A DNA stretch of 64,000 bases from CAVQRB01 sp963715055 (GCA_963715055.1 CAVQRB010000014.1:1-64000), one strand, 5' to 3'. Positions 34,221-42,837 are shown, counted from the first letter of the stretch. Notes: generated from the letters alone by a model not told the origin. Translations and numbers: made by a program.

Positions 34221-35629
34221 CCGACGATCTCCTTCCACCGCTCGATCTGTTTGCGCACCTGCGACGGTGCCGTGCCTCCGTAGGATATGCGACTGTTGAC
34301 CGAATTTTCCACCCCCAGCACCGCAAAGACATCTTCGGTGATGCCCGCATGGGCGCCCTGCATGTCGGCAAGGCTAAGGTCCGGCAGATCGCAGCCCTTG
34401 CTTTCGGCGAGCGCCACGAGGCTGCCGGTGATGTGATGCGCCTCACGGAACGGCAAGCCCAACACCCGTACCAGCCAGTCGGCGAGATCCGTCGCGGTGG
34501 AGAAGCCGGAGCCTGCCGCCTTTGCCAGGCTCTCGCGGTTGGCGGTCATGTCGGCGACCATGCCGGTCATCGCAGCCAGCGCCAGCATCAGGTTGTCTGC
34601 GGCGTCGAAGACCTGCTCCTTGTCCTCCTGCATGTCCTTGGAATAGGTCAGCGGCAGGCCTTTCATGACCATCATCAAGGCCGTGTTCGCACCGAAGATG
34701 CGGCCCACCTTGGCGCGGATCAACTCGGCGGCATCGGGGTTCTTCTTCTGTGGCATGATCGAGGAACCGGTGGAAAAACGGTCCGAGAGGGTCACGAAAC
34801 GAAACTGCGCCGAGGACCAGATCACCAGCTCCTCGGCGAAGCGGCTGAGGTGCATCGCGCAAATCGAGGCGGCACCGAGGAATTCCAGCGCGAAATCCCG
34901 GTCGCTGACGGCATCGAGCGAGTTGGCCGCAGGCGCATCGAAACCGAGCGCTTCGGCGGTCATCTGCCGGTCGATCGGAAAGGAAGTGCCCGCAAGGGCG
35001 GCGGCCCCCAAGGGCGAAGTGTTCATCCGCGCCCGCGCGTCGCGCATCCGCGCCAGATCCCGCCCGAACATCTCGACGTAAGCCATCATGTGATGGCCCC
35101 AGGTCACTGGCTGCGCGGTCTGAAGATGGGTGAAACCCGGCATCACCCAACCGGCCCCAGCCTCGGCCTGTGCCAGCAACGCGCGTATCAGCGCCAGAAG
35201 CCCGGTGTCGGCGGCGTCGAGTTGGTCGCGGACCCAGAGCTTGAAATCGGTCGCCACCTGGTCGTTTCGGCTGCGCGCGGTGTGCAGCCGGCCCGCGGGC
35301 TCCCCGATGATCTCCTTGAGCCGCGCCTCGACATTCATATGAATGTCCTCGAGTGCCGTGGAGAAGCGGAATGTTCCCGCCTCGATCTCTGACAAGACCG
35401 TGAGCAGGCCTTCCCGGATGGCCTTCACATCGCTAGCTTGCAAGATACCTGTCGCGCCCAGCATCGCGGCATGTGCGCGCGAGCCCGCGATGTCCTGCAC
35501 CGCCATCCGCTTGTCGAAGCCGATCGAGGCGTTTATCGCTTCCATGATCGCGTCGGGACCCGCGGCGAAACGGCCGCCCCACATCTGGTTCGAGGCCTTC
35601 GGGTTTGCGGTGTCGCGCGTCTTGGTCAT
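34217..35629 (-). CDS. argH: argininosuccinate lyase
   Basis: Last enzyme of arginine biosynthesis, cleaving argininosuccinate to arginine and fumarate. 470 residues from ATG 35629 (MTKTRDTANPKASNQMWGGRF). The family signature GSSIMPQKKNPDAAE contains the catalytic serine loop; MNVEARLKEIIG and GFTHLQTAQPVTWGHH are the other two conserved segments. The frame is open for about 100 codons upstream, but the N-terminus chosen is the family start. Only 23 bp separate this start from the divergent tlpA-like gene, so the two promoters must overlap. Confidence 0.96.
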   Translation of the reverse strand: MTKTRDTANPKASNQMWGGRFAAGPDAIMEAINASIGFDKRMAVQDIAGSRAHAAMLGATGILQASDVKAIREGLLTVLSEIEAGTFRFSTALEDIHMNVEARLKEIIGEPAGRLHTARSRNDQVATDFKLWVRDQLDAADTGLLALIRALLAQAEAGAGWVMPGFTHLQTAQPVTWGHHMMAYVEMFGRDLARMRDARARMNTSPLGAAALAGTSFPIDRQMTAEALGFDAPAANSLDAVSDRDFALEFLGAASICAMHLSRFAEELVIWSSAQFRFVTLSDRFSTGSSIMPQKKNPDAAELIRAKVGRIFGANTALMMVMKGLPLTYSKDMQEDKEQVFDAADNLMLALAAMTGMVADMTANRESLAKAAGSGFSTATDLADWLVRVLGLPFREAHHITGSLVALAESKGCDLPDLSLADMQGAHAGITEDVFAVLGVENSVNSRISYGGTAPSQVRKQIERWKEIVG

Positions 35630-35652
35630 CTGTCTGGCCCTTCGGAGGGGAA

Positions 35653-36225
35653 ATGAAAAATCTGGTTGCAGCGCTCGTTTATACGGCCCTTGGCGCAGGC
35701 GCAATCTTGGGGGTCGGGCCGGCGCGCGCCGATATCGATGCAGCGATGCTGCTGCGCGACGGCGACATGAAGAAACTTGTTTTCCATGAAGTTCCCGAAG
35801 CCACGTCGCTGGCCGCCTTCGATCTGGAAGACGATTCCGGGCAAAGGACGCTCGAGGATTATCGCGGCAAGCATGTGCTGTTGAATTTCTGGGCAACGTG
35901 GTGCGCGCCTTGCCGCAAGGAAATGCCGCAACTTTCGGCATTGCAGACCGAATTCGGCGGCAAGGATTTCGAGGTGCTGACGATCGCGACAGGGCGCAAC
36001 TCGCCCGAGGGCATCAAGAAATTCTTCGAGGAGATCGGCGTGACCAACCTGCCGCGCCATCAGGACCCCAAACAGTCACTGGCCGGTCAGATGGGCGTCT
36101 TCGGGCTGCCCATCACCGTGATCATCGACCCTGAGGGTCGTGAAATCGCACGGCTGCGCGGCGATGCGGATTGGGCGTCAGACAGCGCCAAGGCGGTCAT
36201 CTCGGCGATTCTGGGCCGCGAGTAG
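35653..36225 (+). CDS. TlpA-like thiol:disulfide oxidoreductase
   Basis: A 190-residue periplasmic thioredoxin-fold protein with an N-terminal signal or anchor (residues 1-26). The active site is WATWCAPCRKE with C84 and C87; the cis-proline loop is GVFGLPITVIID. It resembles TlpA/ResA-type reductants used in cytochrome c or copper-site maturation. GGAGGGG precedes the ATG at 35653. Divergent from argH with a very short shared promoter region, an arrangement common in Rhodobacterales. Confidence 0.92.
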   Translation: MKNLVAALVYTALGAGAILGVGPARADIDAAMLLRDGDMKKLVFHEVPEATSLAAFDLEDDSGQRTLEDYRGKHVLLNFWATWCAPCRKEMPQLSALQTEFGGKDFEVLTIATGRNSPEGIKKFFEEIGVTNLPRHQDPKQSLAGQMGVFGLPITVIIDPEGREIARLRGDADWASDSAKAVISAILGRE

Positions 36226-36280
36226 GCGGCATCCTGCCCCGCGCTTCTGGTCATGTCCCTGTCTTTTGTGGCGCATTTCG

Positions 36281-36299
36281 ACTATATTCCACATATAGT
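36281..36299. promoter_or_regulatory. operator-like palindrome ACTATAT-N5-ATATAGT
   Basis: A perfect 7-bp inverted repeat with a 5-bp spacer (ACTATAT at 36281-36287, ATATAGT at 36293-36299). It lies immediately before the GAAGGAG ribosome binding site of the next gene, in a region much AT-richer than its surroundings. It could be an operator, a -10-like element inside a palindrome, or an RNA hairpin at the 5' end of the transcript. Confidence 0.5.
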
Positions 36300-36314
36300 T
36301 GAAGGAGTTTGGAG

Positions 36315-36680
36315 ATGCGCATTACATTCATGGCGAAGGTCGCATGCTGCGCCCTTCTGATCCCCATACCGGCAGTTGCCGAGTTCAAACGGGTCGAATC
36401 CGAAAGCGAATTCAGAAACTTGCTTACCGACAAGCGGCTTGAGAGCGGCGAGGCCTGGCTCCTGCTGCAACCGGACGGGAAATTGATCGGCGAGGTGGAA
36501 ACACAGCCTGTGGTGGGTGCCTGGATCTGGAGTGACGGCGCTCAGTGCAGCAACGGTCGGATCGGCAAGAATCCCGAGACCGGCACCATCTGCCACTACT
36601 GGGAGGTGGACGGCAAGACCGCACGCCAGCTGAGCGACCGTGGCAGGAGCGAGATCAAAGTCTATGCAATCGGTGAGTAA
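36315..36680 (+). CDS. secreted protein of unknown function under a palindrome
   Basis: A 121-residue protein with a signal peptide (cleavage near PAVAEF). The mature part has FKRVESESEFRNLLTDKRL, then GAWIWSDGAQCSNGRIGKN and ICHYWEVDGKTARQL. The two cysteines and the GKTARQLSD region suggest a small beta-sheet domain. GAAGGAG lies 7 bases before ATG 36315. It is convergent with the Hint-domain gene (10-bp gap). I do not recognise the family. Confidence 0.8.
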   Translation: MRITFMAKVACCALLIPIPAVAEFKRVESESEFRNLLTDKRLESGEAWLLLQPDGKLIGEVETQPVVGAWIWSDGAQCSNGRIGKNPETGTICHYWEVDGKTARQLSDRGRSEIKVYAIGE

Positions 36681-36689
36681 CCGCCCGCC

Positions 36690-37763
36690 TCAGGCGGCAT
36701 GGGCCAGAATGGCAGCCTCCGAGGCAGACAGGTTGCGGCGGGCGAAACCGCCGTAAGTATGGGGATCGAAGTTGAGGTCAGGATAGCGCGCGAGCAATCG
36801 GTGCCTGTCGTGCTCTTCCAGCGAGGCCAGTGCGGTGTTCGCCGGATGAAAACTCTCGGTCGCGACACCGTTCGCCCAGACGATATTGTGCTGTGGCAGC
36901 ATCAGGTGAATGTAGGTCACTTCCCGTGCGCGCGTCTCCGTCGCGATCAGGCGACCATCGACAAGATCCTTGGCGGCCACCAGCACTTCGGGCGTGTTGA
37001 ACAGGTCTTGGGCCACCCGCCCGGTGATCAGCATCCGGTGTTGAGGCGAGACCAGCAGCGACTGGTCGGGGCGTTCGAGGCCAAGCGCACCGGCGGAAAT
37101 GCGGATCGGCCTGAGGCGCGGCATGGCGAAGAGACGCGCACCGGTCATGCGGCGGCGGCCGATCCATTCGATCGGCTGCAGCCCGTTGTCCTTGGTCGTC
37201 ACCAGATCGCCGAGCTGCAGGTCTTCCACGCGGACCGGGCCTGCCGGCGTCAGTACCCGCGTGCCAAGGGTGAAGCAGATGACTCCGCTTCCATCGGGTC
37301 CATCCTGTTTTTCAGGCCTGGCGCCCAGTGTGTGATGGACAACCCAAAGGTCCGTGTCGCGCGGCGGCAAGGCGTCGAGGAACATGAGCAGGGGTTGCGC
37401 GCCGTGACCGACATCGATCATCGTCACGGTGTAGCTGCGCGCGCCATCGGTCACGACAAAGGAGCTGTCGGCAAGGTCTTCGCCGGAGGGATCCTCATCC
37501 AGAACGGCTGCACGCGGCGCGCTGGCTTCAAGCGCCGCACCGACGAGGCGTCGGACGTGTCTGGCGGCACGTTTGCGCAGGACATCCGATCCTTCCGCGC
37601 GACCCAGCCGCAAGACGCTCGATGGTCCGTCGACCTGCACCACGTCCCCGCGCCAGGACCACGCAGACCCCGTGATGAGACTGTGCACCGGGGCGGCTTC
37701 GAGGCCGTCCACTTCGGTCTGCGACCAGGGGATGACGAACGTGCCCAGAAAGCCCGTTTTCAT
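36690..37763 (-). CDS. Hint-domain protein 1 (nucleophile cysteine present)
   Basis: A 357-residue protein. The N-terminal half (1-155) is beta-rich and unassigned; the C-terminal half is a Hedgehog/intein (Hint) domain starting at C163 in GVICFTLGTRVLTPAG, with LQLGDLVTTKDNG, LVSPQHRMLI and HPANTAL segments. Rhodobacterales carry many stand-alone Hint proteins of unknown role; most have large repeats or no partner. Here no secretion system gene is adjacent, but C163 at the usual position means self-cleavage is possible. It ends 10 bp from the convergent secreted-protein gene. Confidence 0.87.
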   Translation of the reverse strand: MKTGFLGTFVIPWSQTEVDGLEAAPVHSLITGSAWSWRGDVVQVDGPSSVLRLGRAEGSDVLRKRAARHVRRLVGAALEASAPRAAVLDEDPSGEDLADSSFVVTDGARSYTVTMIDVGHGAQPLLMFLDALPPRDTDLWVVHHTLGARPEKQDGPDGSGVICFTLGTRVLTPAGPVRVEDLQLGDLVTTKDNGLQPIEWIGRRRMTGARLFAMPRLRPIRISAGALGLERPDQSLLVSPQHRMLITGRVAQDLFNTPEVLVAAKDLVDGRLIATETRAREVTYIHLMLPQHNIVWANGVATESFHPANTALASLEEHDRHRLLARYPDLNFDPHTYGGFARRNLSASEAAILAHAA

Positions 37764-38156
37764 GTGCCTGTTTACCTGCCCGTTATTGTTTCCCGACTGT
37801 TAGCAGCAGATCGTCGGCATGAGAAGAAGCCGCAGGAAGATCTTCTTCCAAGTGTTGCAAATGCAACTCCAAAACAACTATGGATTGTGCCTTTCACGAC
37901 CGATTCAACAAGAATTGGAGCAGAACGGGATGTGACGCAGCCCTGAGACCCGATGTACACCTATGTTCGGATCCCCTCCGGAAGCAGGCTGAAATGGCAT
38001 CTTCCCAGGCAGGCGTGACTGACGTCAGATCCGCATCCCAGTCGCCGACCGGAGAAATCTGCCATCGCAGTACTCTGCGCCGCGGACTTGGGGCAAACCA
38101 CGGGTTTTGTCGATATCCGCTTGGCAGCGCAGACGCGGGTTGACCGGCACAGGCGT
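37764..38156. other. 393-bp region between the Hint gene and znuB
   Basis: No convincing gene. It includes a small inverted repeat TTGCA-AA-TGCAA (37855-37866) and a GGAAGATCTTC palindrome nearby, in AT-richer sequence just upstream of the Hint gene, where its promoter should lie. The right half, next to the znuB stop, has no feature I can support. Confidence 0.5.
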
Positions 38157-38954
38157 TCAGCGCGCAGTCCCCAGGCTTCGCAGCGTACTGGAGATCGCGA
38201 AGATGACTGCGGCCACGCAGACGATTGACGGGCCTGCCGGCGTATCGAAGACGTATGCCGCGCGCAGGCCCAGCAAGGCCGACGCACCGCCGATGAACGC
38301 AGCAACAAAGGCCATGGCTTCCGGCGTACGACTCAGCGGACGGGCGGCGGCGGCGGGGATGATGAGCATCGCGGCGATCAGCAGGACGCCCACGACCTTG
38401 ATCGCGACGGCGACGGTGATGGCGAGTGCGAGCGTCAGCACAAGCTGCTCGCGCCTCGGATCGATCCCGCTGGCATGAGCCAAATCCTCGTTCAGCGTTG
38501 CGGTCAGAAGTGCGGACCACCGCCAGCCGATCAGCGCCACGACCAGAGCCGCCCCGCCCCAGATCACCGCCAGATCGCTGCGGGACACGGCGAGGATATC
38601 GCCAAAGAGATAGGCCATCAGATCGATGCGGATGCCCGACAGGAAGGAGACCGCCACCAGCCCGAAGGCCAGCGCCGAATGGGCCAGCACCCCCAGAAGC
38701 GTGTCCATCGCGTAGCCGCGGCCCGTCAGGAGATTGACCGTCAAGGCCATCAACAAGGCTATCGCCATGGCCCCCGCAAAGACCGAAATGGAAAGGGCGA
38801 GGGACAACGCAACACCGAGGATCGCGGCATGGGCGGTGGCATCGCCGAAATATGCCATGCGTCGCCAGACGACGAAGCAACCCAGGGGGGCCGCGGCAAG
38901 GGCGACGCCGATACCGGCCAGCGTGGCGCGTACCATGAAATCATCCAGCATCAT
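38157..38954 (-). CDS. znuB: zinc ABC transporter permease
   Basis: A 265-residue inner-membrane permease of the ABC-3 (zinc/manganese) type, with about eight helices. AAPLGCFVVWRRMAYFGDATAHAAILGVALSL and the central LFGDILAVSRSDLAVIWG are typical. The start overlaps znuC by four bases on the same strand. With ZnuC and ZnuA it forms the high-affinity zinc importer. Presence of zur in the same unit supports zinc as substrate. Confidence 0.93.
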   Translation of the reverse strand: MMLDDFMVRATLAGIGVALAAAPLGCFVVWRRMAYFGDATAHAAILGVALSLALSISVFAGAMAIALLMALTVNLLTGRGYAMDTLLGVLAHSALAFGLVAVSFLSGIRIDLMAYLFGDILAVSRSDLAVIWGGAALVVALIGWRWSALLTATLNEDLAHASGIDPRREQLVLTLALAITVAVAIKVVGVLLIAAMLIIPAAAARPLSRTPEAMAFVAAFIGGASALLGLRAAYVFDTPAGPSIVCVAAVIFAISSTLRSLGTAR

Positions 38955-39715
38955 TCAGCTGCTTCCGTATGATCATGTTTGTGACCCTCACCGTGCACAT
39001 GCCCATGATCATGTGCGTGGTCATGGTCATGGCGATAAAGCGCCAGCGCACCCATCGTACCCGACCCAAAGAGCGCGCGGTATTCCGGCGCCGATGCCAC
39101 GACCTCCGGCGTGCCTTCGCAGCAGACATGTCCGTTCAGGCAGACGACACGGTCCGAGGCACTCATCACGACATGCAACTCATGGCTGATCATCAGCACG
39201 GCACAGCCGGTTTCCCGGCGCACCTGTTCGATCTGACGGTAGAAGGCGGCGGAGCCGGGTTGGTCCAGCCCCTGCGTGGCCTCGTCAAGGAGCAGCAGGT
39301 CGGGCTTTTCGATGAGCGCGCGCGCCAGCAGCACGCGCTGGAACTGCCCGCCCGAAAGCTGCGACATCTGTGCGCCAGACAAATTCGGCACGCCCGCTGC
39401 TTTCAAGGCATCATCAATGGCCGATGGCGACACACCGCCGGGCAGCCGCAGGAAACGCGCGACAGTGATGGGCAGGGTCGGGTCGATGTGCAGGCGTTGC
39501 GGCACGTAGCCCAGGCGCACACCTGCGTTGCGCATGACCCGTCCCTGCGAGGGCTTGACGGCCCCGATGATCGCGCGCAGCAGGCTGGTCTTGCCCGAGC
39601 CGTTCGGGCCGACGATCGTCACGATCTCGCCCGGCTCGATGGACAGCGACACATGGGAGAGCACTGTTCTTGCGCCGTAGCGGATACTCAGGTTCTGGAC
39701 ATCGACAAGGCTCAT
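38951..39715 (-). CDS. znuC: zinc ABC transporter ATP-binding protein
   Basis: ATPase of the zinc importer, 254 residues from ATG 39715. Walker A is GPNGSGKTS; the signature is LSGGQFQRV; Walker B is LLLLDEATQG. The extreme C-terminus is a run of His and Asp (HDHDHAHDHGHVHGEGHKHD), a probable metal-binding tail. The start was set at MSLVDVQNLSIRYG; the frame upstream overlaps zur and has no similarity. Overlaps zur and znuB by four bases each, so zur-znuC-znuB is one tightly coupled operon. Confidence 0.95.
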   Translation of the reverse strand: MSLVDVQNLSIRYGARTVLSHVSLSIEPGEIVTIVGPNGSGKTSLLRAIIGAVKPSQGRVMRNAGVRLGYVPQRLHIDPTLPITVARFLRLPGGVSPSAIDDALKAAGVPNLSGAQMSQLSGGQFQRVLLARALIEKPDLLLLDEATQGLDQPGSAAFYRQIEQVRRETGCAVLMISHELHVVMSASDRVVCLNGHVCCEGTPEVVASAPEYRALFGSGTMGALALYRHDHDHAHDHGHVHGEGHKHDHTEAAE

Positions 39716-40230
39716 GCGTCCGCCTTGTCCGCGCAGCTTGGGCAGATTCCTTCGGCTTCGACCACCGTGCGTTCGATCCGGAAACCGGTGGCCCGGGCGG
39801 CGGCCCCCAAGGCGCCTCGCGCTGGCGCCGATTGTGCCTCGGCCACCGCGTCGCACAGACGGCAGATCATGAAAGCCGGCGCATGGTTGGCGCCGGGATG
39901 GGCGCAGGCGATGAAGGCATTGAGCCGCTCGATCTTGTGCGCAAGCCCATGTGCCACGAGAAAGTCGAGCGCGCGGTAGGCGACCGGGGGCTGTGAGCCG
40001 AAGCCGTCACTGCGCAGCCGGTCGAGTATGGCATAAGCCCCCAGCGCGCGGTGTTCCTGCAACAGGATTTCCAGCACCTTTCGGCGCACAGGGGTGAATC
40101 GCAGGCCTTCGTCGGCGCATCGCGCCTCGGCGGCTGCCAGCCCTTCCGCCACGCAGGCGGCATGGTCGTGGCGTGCGAATCCGACGGGAGTGCCTGGGTC
40201 TTCCGGGTCACTAGGCGACCGGCTTGTCAT
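39712..40230 (-). CDS. zur: Fur-family zinc uptake regulator
   Basis: A 172-residue Fur-family repressor. The winged helix region (LRFTPVRRKVLEILLQEHRALGAYAIL) is followed by the metal-binding dimerisation part with HAPAFMICRLCDAV and ICPSCADKADA, the two CxxC structural zinc pairs of Zur-type proteins. It is the first gene of the zur-znuC-znuB operon and is divergent from znuA, with its operator candidates in the 53-bp gap. Zinc-bound Zur would repress both directions. Confidence 0.93.
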   Translation of the reverse strand: MTSRSPSDPEDPGTPVGFARHDHAACVAEGLAAAEARCADEGLRFTPVRRKVLEILLQEHRALGAYAILDRLRSDGFGSQPPVAYRALDFLVAHGLAHKIERLNAFIACAHPGANHAPAFMICRLCDAVAEAQSAPARGALGAAARATGFRIERTVVEAEGICPSCADKADA

Positions 40231-40274
40231 GTTATCACATTTCCAATATCAGGGTGGCAATGTTATACAATCAC
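40229..40274. promoter_or_regulatory. candidate Zur boxes between zur and znuA
   Basis: Two similar AT-rich imperfect palindromes, ATGTTATCACAT (40229-40240, over the zur start codon) and ATGTTATACAAT (40260-40271), start 31 bp apart, about three turns. Alphaproteobacterial Zur sites are rich in TGTTATA, and their position in the divergent zur-znuA gap fits. Assignment is by context. Confidence 0.6.
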
Positions 40275-40283
40275 ATGGAGGCT

Positions 40284-41231
40284 ATGATGTCCAGAAAACT
40301 GCTGCCACTCTCGCTCGCCGGTGCCATGCTGGGTGGAGCAGCCTTCGGCGAAGCACCGCACGTCGCGGCTGACATCGCACCAGTGCACTCCCTGGTCGCG
40401 AGGGTCATGGAAGGGATCGGGACACCGGACCTGATCGTGCAGCCCGGCGCGAGCCCCCATGAATACGCGCTGCGCCCGTCAGAGGCTGCAGCGTTGCAGG
40501 AAGCCGACCTTGTCTTCTGGATCAGTGAAGATCTGACACCCTGGCTGGAGGAGGCCATCGAAACCGTTGCAACGCAGGCGAAGGTGACCGAATTGATAAA
40601 TGCGGATGGGACCGTCCGGCTGGCGTTCCGTGAAGATGCCCTATTCGAGGCTCACGACCATGAGCAAGACGACCATGAGGGCGAAGAACATGCCGATGAC
40701 CACGCGAACCACGACCATGGCGACCACGATGCCCATGCCTGGCTTTCACCAAAGAACGCCGCGACCTGGCTCAATGTGATCGCCGGGCAGTTGTCAGCCG
40801 CCGATCCGGAGAATGCAGGCGTCTATTTCGCGAATGCAGCAACTGCGCGCGCCGAGATCGAAGCCCTGAATGCAGAAGTATCCGCGCTACTGGAGCCCGT
40901 CCGCGGCGGACGCTTCATCGTCTTCCACGACGCCTACCAGTATTTCGAGGCGGATTTCGACTTCCCTGCCTCCGGCGCCATTTCGATCAGTGATGCCACC
41001 GATCCCGGCCCGGCCCGGATCGCCGAAATTCAGACCCGGATCGCCGAGGAGGGTATAGACTGCGTTCTGACCGAGCCGCAGTTCAATCCGGGGCTTGTCG
41101 CCACGGTGCTCGATGGCGTGAGTGCCGGAACGGCAGTGATCGATCCTCTCGGTTCCGACCTCGAACCCGGGCCCGCGCTCTATCCGCAGATGATCCGCAA
41201 TCTGGCATCCACGCTGGCGAACTGCCTTTGA
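40284..41231 (+). CDS. znuA: periplasmic zinc-binding protein
   Basis: Solute-binding component of the zinc importer, 315 residues from ATG 40284 (ATG 40287 is also possible; GGAGG at 40277-40281). Signal peptide to about residue 22. Metal-ligand histidines lie in APVHSLVARVM and GASPHEYALRP, followed by the His/Asp/Glu-rich loop (about 124-151) typical of ZnuA, then HAWLSPKNAATW and a GRFIVFHDAYQYFE segment. Divergent from zur-znuC-znuB. Confidence 0.95.
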   Translation: MMSRKLLPLSLAGAMLGGAAFGEAPHVAADIAPVHSLVARVMEGIGTPDLIVQPGASPHEYALRPSEAAALQEADLVFWISEDLTPWLEEAIETVATQAKVTELINADGTVRLAFREDALFEAHDHEQDDHEGEEHADDHANHDHGDHDAHAWLSPKNAATWLNVIAGQLSAADPENAGVYFANAATARAEIEALNAEVSALLEPVRGGRFIVFHDAYQYFEADFDFPASGAISISDATDPGPARIAEIQTRIAEEGIDCVLTEPQFNPGLVATVLDGVSAGTAVIDPLGSDLEPGPALYPQMIRNLASTLANCL

Positions 41232-41499
41232 CGTGCTGCCGCTGAGGGGATCGGGGGCAGGTTTGCCATCGGCCGCACTGATCCCGCGCCTTGGACTTCT
41301 TTATGTGCTCAGCGCGAAGCGACGCGTTGGCGTTGTGGGCGCGGCGGACAAAACTACAGCAGAAGCCAGACCCGGATTTACCTTCGCCGAAGGATAAGTG
41401 CCTCCTTCCCTGTAGATGTTGCGTACCCATGACGCATGGCCGGGACGACGACCCGACGGCCGCGATCATCGACAGTCATCGGCGCACGAACAGCCGGGT

Positions 41500-42279
41500 A
41501 GGTGGAGTCTCCCGCAACCTCAGCCAGCGCATGCCAGTCGATCGAGAAGACTATGGCCGACCACGCCGAACCACAGGTCATCAAGTCGAAGTCTCGCGGC
41601 ACTTGCGCTGAATGACCTTGATCGCTTCCTCGGGAGTTCGACGGTTGCGCAATCTGATCACGCCAGCGTGACCGGTCATAGTAGACGCCCGGCGAATGGG
41701 TTGCTCAGCGTCAGCCCCTGTTCACTGGCTGCGAAGTTGGTCACTCGCCGCGCACGTGTGCCGAAGACCACGGCTGTCGGCTGCTGCCAGCGAGACCACG
41801 AGAGATCAGATGCATCACGGAAGGCATTCGCGTCAGCCTTCGTGTAGGCATCAAGCTGCTTGTCGCCGCAAGCGTCAATGACATAGCCACAGGCCCTCTC
41901 AGCGGCTCTGTGGAATGTGACCGGTCGACCCTTCCCCTTCTGCTGGAGGTAGATGTCCACCGCCTCTGAGAGAAGGACGGATAACGACGCGGAGACAGGC
42001 AGGTTGCCGCCAGCTTCAGTCATGCCGCTGCTTCTCAGCCTCAGCATATGCTTTCCGGGCAGCTCAGCATCGCGAGACCTGAGGTGGAACCAGTAGTCGT
42101 CCAGCTGATCGGCAGCTTTTCTGGCTCTGGCTTCTGCTACTTTCGCTGACCGTGTACGCAGCGAATATGCGATCCGAGGCGACAAATAGTGACGGACAAG
42201 CTCCTTGGGAATGCGGCGGCTGAAGTAGAAACACTCCGTCTTTAACGAAGGTGAACGTGGGTGAAATGGTCTCCGACAT
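41500..42279 (-). pseudogene. decayed tyrosine-recombinase (phage-type integrase)
   Basis: Minus-strand pieces in different frames align to one integrase. MSETISPTFTFVKDGVF continues after one extra T as FYFSRRIPKELVRHYLSPRIAY and a long N-terminal core-binding helix region ending NPFAG. One more base change leads to VYYDR, then GVIRLRNRRTPEEAIKVIQRK in another frame, and the catalytic arginine box TGMR/LAEVAG is split across a further frameshift near 41530. The rest of the catalytic domain cannot be followed. It lies beside tRNA-Thr, the usual target side for such enzymes. Several lesions make it certain that it is inactive. Confidence 0.75.
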
Positions 42280-42340
42280 GGTCTACGGCTCCAAGCAATT
42301 GCTAAAAGCTGGAGTGATACCAATGGGATAGCTGATGCAG

Positions 42341-42416
42341 TGGTGCCCCATGACGGACTCGAACCGCCGACCTTGTCCTTACGAAGGACCTGCTCTACCA
42401 GCTGAGCTAATGGGGC
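42341..42416 (-). tRNA. tRNA-Thr (anticodon CGT)
   Basis: A 76-nt tRNA read on the minus strand: acceptor GCCCCAT paired with ATGGGGC, D arm with AGCTGGTA, anticodon loop TTCGTAA (anticodon CGT, threonine ACG), T arm GGCGG-TTCGAGT-CCGTC and an encoded CCA end. The anticodon stem has four good pairs and a weak fifth. It lies 62 bp from the start of the decayed integrase. Confidence 0.93.
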
Positions 42417-42480
42417 TTCCTGGACCCTACTATGGCCCTACTAGTTCTACTCCTTTGCCGCGAACTCTTTGGTTTTGCAA

Positions 42481-42542
42481 GTCATTCTAGCGGGGACCCG
42501 CTAATAACGAATGACGTGCTCTACCAGCTGAGCTACAGCGGC
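42481..42542 (-). pseudogene. 5' half of a second tRNA, interrupted in the anticodon loop
   Basis: On the minus strand GCCGCTG-TA-GCTC-AGCTGGTA-GAGC-A-CGTCA-TTCGT is a perfect 5' half of a Thr-like tRNA, identical in the D arm to the intact tRNA-Thr. In place of TAATGACG and the T arm the sequence continues TATTAGCGGG... and folds into another hairpin: GTCATTC-TAGCGGG-GA-CCCGCTA-ATAAC-GAATGAC when read on the plus strand (42481-42515). No T arm or acceptor partner follows. It is a broken tRNA. Confidence 0.7.
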
Positions 42543-42837
42543 GACGCGACGTCCTTAAACCTTCGCAGATCACCGCGCAAGATCACAAATGAACCGATCG
42601 CTGCTCCCCTCATACCACCGAAGGCTGCGCCACGGCATTCCGATCTGAGGTCCGGCAAAACAACATCTTGCGTGCATGCCGGTGCAGTTTCGCCTCCGGG
42701 ATATCGCGTCTCCGCCGGCCCGATTAGAACCCGAGCCGGAGGCGAGAGACTGCGAGGCTCGTCCGCCCGGCAGATGAAATTTCGTCACTTGGGGCAGGTC
42801 AGGTCACGGTGATCAGCCATCCCTGCCAAGTCCTCTT

